Origin: Symsagittifera roscoffensis
Taxonomy: Eukaryota > Xenacoelomorpha > Acoela > Convolutidae
NCBI RefSeq assembly: GCF_963678635.1
Contig: NC_087068.1
Location: 23,562,697 to 23,626,696, forward strand
DNA: 64,000 bases
Reading direction: 5' to 3'
Each line of letters opens with the position of its first letter. The first letter of the stretch is position 1. Below are positions 58,635-64,000 of this stretch, one piece after another. Below the pieces are notes generated by a model. It had not been told where the DNA came from and did not search any database. It was given only the letters and a program-made list of their open reading frames with translations. Position numbers and translations under genes: made by a program.

Positions 58635-58965
58635 CGGGGGGGGGGGGGTGCGGACCTCCATGTAATAACATAGGCTATAGAGTATCCGGTCCGCACCCTA
58701 TGTATTAAAATAGGCTATAGATTTCCCAATGTATTAAGATAGGGAATAGGTTTCCCAATGTATTAAGATACGAGGTTTCAGATGGTAAGTTTTTTTTCGG
58801 CGCCCGAATTTCCCATGTATAGATTTCCGTATGTATAAGAAATTCCTTGTAGGGAATTAAGAACTCATTAGGGAATAGGATTTCTAATGTATTACGATGT
58901 TAGGTTTCAGATGGTAAAGTTTCAGATGGTAAGTTTGAAAAAAAACTTTGGCACCCGAGTTTTTT
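58635..58965. repeat. Poly-G run and short tandem repeats
   Basis: A run of about 13 G at 58638 is followed by GTGCGGACC and its inverse GGTCCGCAC, then by repeats of TTTCCCAATGTATTAAGATA and TTTCAGATGGTAAG. Confidence 0.6.
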
Positions 58966-59139
58966 GGAGCTCGATTTAGCCAATTTTCCAGATTGTAAAT
59001 GTTTTCCAATCAAAAAACAACATACTGTTAACCCAAACGAAGCGTTTAAAAAGAGTTTTTTCAAAAGAAAAAAAAAAGATTAATTACAGAGAAAATGTAT
59101 TAACTCACAGCATCGTATACAATTTTACTACAAAATCTC

Positions 59140-62100
59140 TTACAAATGTAGAGGTTTAGTATGTATTCCATCACATTCAACTTCCCGTTTAGGGTAAAAA
59201 TAGCTCAGTCCTTTTTTAGTTTGTCCATAAGTTGCGACTGCATGGTTAATTGTTTTAAATCCTCTATTCGTTGACTTCAAATTCACTGCCTCATCCAGTA
59301 CTTGTCGATACTTTGCCATTGGTCCATCTCAAGAGTCTTCTAATGCACGTTTGTTCAGACCTTTACTGCTAAACTTATACTTTTGACTTTTACTATCGTA
59401 ACAGCAATAGGTTTTACTACACAGGCATAACATTTCGGTGCATCTGAACTTCTCCTTGAACAATCCTGGTTCTCTCTTGTCATGTTTCTTATGTTTAGAA
59501 CAGCAAGTACTGCTCTGAAATCGTCTCGACAGTCCTTGCTTCGCCTTTCAGTCCATTCTGCTCGCTTGCTGGGAAGGATACAATCATCTAAATCTTCTTC
59601 TGCCAAAGCCAAATAGAGGGAATCTGTATCCATTTCGAGTTCTTCGAATTTGTTGACATCGCAAAATTCATCGAAAAAGTTATAATACAACTCCAACATT
59701 CTCAACTTGGCATACTGTAGTATAAAAAATCCTACTATTATTGGTTCACGATGCTCTATAGTAGATTTAACAAGTTCCACTTCATACAAATCTTTAGCTA
59801 CGATATTAAGTCTCTTGAAGAATTGGTTATTGATAGCTTTGTGGGTTTTTTCGTCTCCAAGATATTTTGTCATTGTATGTTTTGATATGTCCATTATTTG
59901 ATAGCCGTAGGAACTGTTTCCTAGAAGTTTCATTGTTTCGGCTACTACGCCAGATAATGGATTTTCATCGCCGGCTCGCCTAGCATCAACAACAGACTGA
60001 ACAAAACTGTTGAATACTTTATGCGGTGTGTATTGTACAAAACGATGAATTTTTGTACACTGTAGTCCTAGATCCAAGTAAAATTGAAAAGTGGCGTGAT
60101 CAGTGTTCCGTTGTTCAATTTGAAGCTCGATATCAACATTCTTTGCGATTGTTTTAGCAAATCGTTTTCTTCCGCATATGTCTTCATATATTCACCAATA
60201 TCGTTTCTGGAAACATCAATATTTTTGAAAAAAAAAAGGTGGGAAATTGGAAAATTTTGCTTTAAGCTCATCTGGAACACTCAGATCGCATTGCACATAA
60301 CCGAACATTTTTTCATTTCTAATGTTTTGCACTAGTGAATTGGCAGAAAGAGGTCTTTTGAAGGGAAAGTGAGTTCTAACGTGATTTTTCACGTCTACAT
60401 TGTTTTTAAATTGATCCCACCAGCTACACTCCCACATTTCTTCTATAGAGTATCCTTTTTCTCGAATGTAGTCTTTTCGAAGATCATCCAATTCTCTTTT
60501 CTTGGTTCCTCGTTTGATATCATCATCAGTTAGGCTCGGTCTACCTTCTTGACAAGGACAAAATGGAAATAACAACCCATTGCTTCAAAGACAGTCTTAC
60601 AATGGTTGCAAAAACCATCAACACTAAAGCAATCAATTTTCTTCTGTTTTCCTGTAGTGTAGTAACAATTTTACATTCAGTTCTGGTTGCTTGAAAGTAT
60701 GACATGACCATATTTTCAAATGTTCGAACTCAATTTTGCCTTGCCTTGAAATTTTGTGTTTCTTCATCGTAGTCCCATCTCGTATACAAACCTGTGGGCA
60801 TATCCTGACACATAGAATAAGGATAGAGTTGACTAGCATCAATCCCAACGATTGATTTACACAATTTTTTTGATTTTCGAATAAAGGTTTCATTTGCTAC
60901 TGCTTTCCCTGTGAAAACAATTGAGGGACCACCGGTCATATCTTCCCGTATTTTTTCAAGCAAGTCACTATCACTCGAAAAGAATGGGTAAAACTTATAG
61001 TCGGTTGATTTGTGTAGACAGATGTTGGCTAGATTCGGTAGTGTGCAGCCGAGCTTTAACATATCTATCCCTTTGTCATGATAAAATTCAATCATTTTCT
61101 GCATAGCATCAAGGGTAGGAACAACATCTTTGTTGTTATACCACCGTAGAAAGTCGCGAAATGTTGTCATCTTTTCCTGTTCCCAGATAGATTTAAGGTA
61201 GTTGTAGTTTTCCAATCCCGTAGCTGGTTTGGTTTTGAGACCGAGTTTTTTCAAGGCTTGCTCTTCAGTTATCCCAGTGTTAAGAAGTTTTTGATAATCA
61301 TCAAACTCTTTATCGAGAGGGTTACTATTCTTCAGTTTGCTGTAGAAGTCATCATACGAGGGTAGTTGTTGTTCATCAAGCTTGTTCGGAGTATCAAACC
61401 ACTCGTATGGAAAGTATCCTTTCAGCTCACTGGCTTTGTAAGCTTTTAGAAAAGAGTCTAAGGTAGTAGCTCCACCCAAAAAATTCATCATGTCCAGAAG
61501 CTGAACATCTCCAAATTTGAAGGAAACAAAGTCGTTTGCTTTCTTGATAACTGAAGGTTCAATTTCTTTTTCGTTGATAAGGTAGGGAATGAGGTATGAT
61601 TTAATGAGGTTCATATCATACCGACCACTGTTGAATCCAAATACTGGTAGAGTATTGGTGTATCTCTCTAGATGTTGCATCAAATCAATCAATTGATTTT
61701 TTTGAATCCTGAGAAATTGAGTGGATGCGTCTGTTTCTTCCTCATTCTCGATACATTCATCTTCGTACTCTCTTGCTTCAATCTTGTTGAAACTAACTCG
61801 TCCATTAAGTATGCTGAAAATTGTGTGTAATCGCTTTTTGATGTTATTTTCAATTTCCAGAAACTTTGATCGCATTTCGGTTTTATTTTTTCCGGCTAAC
61901 AACTCCAAATTTGCCACAAAGTCAATAATGAGGGATTGTGGATCTTTGTCACACAAAAAAATGGGTTTGTCAAGCAAATTGGATGAAATTGACACTGATA
62001 TGGGTTCATGCTTCCCGATCCAAGTTATTGTTTCGGTTGGGTTTAGTTCTTCGGATGGTACGCAAATTGATTCAAAGTCAAAAATAGCGACATTTTTGAA

Positions 62101-63462
62101 TAAGGTTTGTTCTTTTGTGTACTCAATATTGAACCCATCCAGTTTTTCAAATAACGTCTCTCGTAGAGTATAAACATTTTTGGGGTAAATGTTTTTGATT
62201 CGATCTTTGCATCGTATGAGATGCTTGTTGAAGTGGTCTGCTTTGTGGAAAAATGTATCGCAAGTTGGGCATCGGAAGCATTTGAAGAAGTTGTCGATGT
62301 TATTGACGTAAATAAAGTGGTTGTTGTATCGTAGAAGTTTCACTGTCTTCTCATATTTACCGATACTTCTCCGAGCTAATTCTCCCACGAAGTCTCCATC
62401 TTCAATGTTGATATCGTAGATAAAGATGTTTTTCTCTACTACATCTTCAACTACTGGTAAATTATCCATCGAAACTCCACAAAACTGTTTCGGATCACAA
62501 CCCGATTTCTCCAGAAAATCGTTGAAGATCTTGAAAATGGATGTTTCAAGACCAGTTGTTCCATGTAAATGAACTGCAAGCGCTCGAAACAAACACAAAT
62601 TGTCATTGTATGGTTGTTTTGTGTCTTGATTCGAAATCAAACAATTAACATGGTTATTCCTCAGAAGTGGTTCGGGAATCACAGAATCTGGACATCCCAT
62701 AGGTACGTTTTTCAGTAAGGCTGCAAAAATGGTCACATTAGTGATCAGCTTGAATCGCCATTTCGTATTTTGTCTCTCTTGTGTACAAATTTCAATGATA
62801 TCTTGCTTATTGACCTTGTTCTCTATAGTTGTCAAGTCTGCTTTAGTACAAAGTAGTATAGATTTATCAAAGTGTGTGTTATTTTCATGAGCGTAGAAAT
62901 AACGATATTCGCTTGTTTCTATATTACGTAACACAAATCCCAGGGCAATGTTGATTTTTGCTGCACAATCAAGTTTTTCAAAGACTTGATCCAGTTTTTC
63001 ATTAACTAGATTAGGATCTAGTTTTGAAAGTTGAAAATTGAATACTTTGTGGCGTCCATTTTCCATCTCAGTATCTGTCAAGAAGTGTTGACAGGCATTC
63101 AACTCATCTCGTAGCTGATCACTATCCTCCTCGTTTTCCAAGATTATATTCAAATCAGCGACAGAATCACTCGTTTTTCTAGCTTTCATTCCGTGATCCT
63201 TCTTGCAATGCTGTTGAAGTGAATAATAGCTTGCAAATTCTTTCTCACACGATACACACTTTGTTGACTTTGGATTTGACTTTACGTGCTTCTTGCTCGC
63301 ATGGAAATTCATTTCTTGCTGGTTGTAAGTACAATAATTACATTCCGGACAAGAAATAACTCCTCGCACACAACTCTTGCCATGTCGAGCAGCATCGGCC
63401 CTCCTATACTCTTTACCACAATCCTCGCATTTCACTTTCTCATTTCTATTCAGCGATGGCAT
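59140..63462 (-). pseudogene. polB: Protein-primed family B DNA polymerase (Polinton/adintovirus type), damaged
   Basis: The first 910 codons (63462-60730) are intact. In order: three C2H2-like fingers (residues ~12-90, e.g. CPECNYCTY), an OTU-like segment with DNLCLFRAL and NHFIYV about 90 residues later, a fourth finger (CPTCDTFFHKADHFNKHLIRC region), exonuclease motifs FDFES, FGFNSGRYD and YNNKD (Y775), and polymerase motif A, DASQLYPY (D875). Downstream the homologous reading continues in changing frames near 60.74, 60.6, 60.25, 60.07 and 59.50 kb. It includes motif B (LLGNSSYGY) and motif C (MDTDSLY, about 59.63 kb), and ends at a stop at 59140. A further in-frame TGA lies at 59329-59331. 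This polymerase replicates large self-synthesising transposons and related viruses from a protein primer. No terminal repeats, integrase or capsid gene were recognised in the window. Confidence 0.88.
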
Positions 63463-63773
63463 CTAAAAATGGGAGAATTTTTAAGTCTCAATATAAAGGA
63501 ATTGGAACTTGGTACATATCGAAGTGGGAGATTTAAAATATCCCAAAAAAAATTATTAAACTTTTTATACTTCCTTTGAATTGTTAAAAATATTTGAAAT
63601 TTATTTCAAGTAGTTATACAAAGTAAAGAGCGGTTGCTTTTAACGTAAAGAAAATCAAAACGAAATAAGTTTTATTTACGGTTCCTTGTGGAAAATCAAC
63701 CAATCAGAATCCAGCATTTTCTAAAAGTGAACTGTTTATTATTTTATAAAAAACCTTAATCATTATTTGAAAA
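63463..63773. promoter_or_regulatory. Possible divergent promoter region
   Basis: A 311-bp AT-rich gap separates the polymerase start (-) from a divergent ORF start (+). TATAAA-like strings occur at about 63491 and 63744. Assignment rests only on the divergent layout. Confidence 0.25.
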
Positions 63774-64000
63774 ATGTCTTTCAAAAAACATTTGAGCTTC
63801 CTCGAGTTACTTTATAAGAAAAAACAAAAAATTCCAATTGATTTTCTTATTGATGAAATAGATGTTGACTCTCACTTTTTTCATAATTTTTTGGACGTCT
63901 TTATTGTACAAAATAGAGTTATCCGACTAAGTAAAGGTCTCTTCAGAGAAACTTACTCAATCAAAGAGTTTACTTTTGATTCACATATTGCGTATCAAAG
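63774..64000 (+). CDS. Start of a divergent ORF, probably part of the same large element
   Basis: ATG at 63774-63776 opens 75 codons that run off the window edge without a stop. The peptide (MSFKKHLSFLELLYKKKQK...) is Lys/Phe-rich, then acidic, with no recognised domain. Its position, head-to-head with the polymerase, fits a gene of the Polinton/adintovirus-like element. It is too short to name. Confidence 0.4.
   Translation, partial: MSFKKHLSFLELLYKKKQKIPIDFLIDEIDVDSHFFHNFLDVFIVQNRVIRLSKGLFRETYSIKEFTFDSHIAYQ

Larger units (their letters stand above)
56293..59139. other. Repeat-filled upstream interval of the channel gene
   Basis: No further channel exon was recognised. It contains a tRNA-like remnant at 57290-57380, R1 copies at 57.73-58.62 kb, poly-G and short tandem repeats. 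Confidence 0.45.

Overview
The window is animal nuclear DNA: AT-rich, intron-rich and full of interspersed repeats, with canonical GT-AG introns. It contains an Otx-class homeobox gene, an EHBP1 orthologue (C2-CH-bMERB) and the 3' end of a DEG/ENaC channel, so it is a metazoan and almost certainly a bilaterian. A marine invertebrate deuterostome such as a tunicate would fit the Otx gene with two alternative N-termini, but the sequence alone does not settle the species.

Layout. 0-0.7 kb: 3' end of a polysaccharide pyruvyl transferase-like gene (+). 1.4-3.0 kb: a decaying minus-strand reading frame. 3.0-8.3 kb: two copies of a ~767-bp G-rich/minisatellite duplication, an inverted fragment of the same family between them, a foldback cluster and a broken type-II-membrane-protein-like frame (-). 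9.08-11.9 kb: a short Copia-type LTR element with gag and protease remnants only. 12-15 kb: gene-free, with a small MITE. 15.0-18.7 kb (-): Otx, three exons plus an alternative first exon. 22.8-52.8 kb (-): EHBP1, reconstructed here as 20 exons with phase-compatible junctions except at one place (50.3 to 46.7 kb). Its introns carry a LINE fragment, tRNA-derived SINEs and at least ten copies of a repeat family that all point the same way. 53.2-54.4 kb: an eight-unit degenerate tandem array. 55.5-56.3 kb (-): last two exons of a DEG/ENaC channel. 59.1-63.5 kb (-): a damaged protein-primed family B DNA polymerase of Polinton/Maverick or adintovirus type with zinc fingers and an OTU-like region. 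63.8 kb to the end (+): start of a divergent ORF.

The central result is that EHBP1 and Otx lie head-to-tail on the same strand, 4.1 kb apart, in the order and orientation of human EHBP1-OTX1. This looks like an ancient microsyntenic block in which the EHBP1 introns and the spacer could hold Otx enhancers. Otx acts in the nucleus as a transcription factor. EHBP1 is a cytoplasmic endosome/actin adaptor with an NPF motif and a C-terminal CaaX box. The linkage therefore suggests regulatory rather than metabolic coupling.
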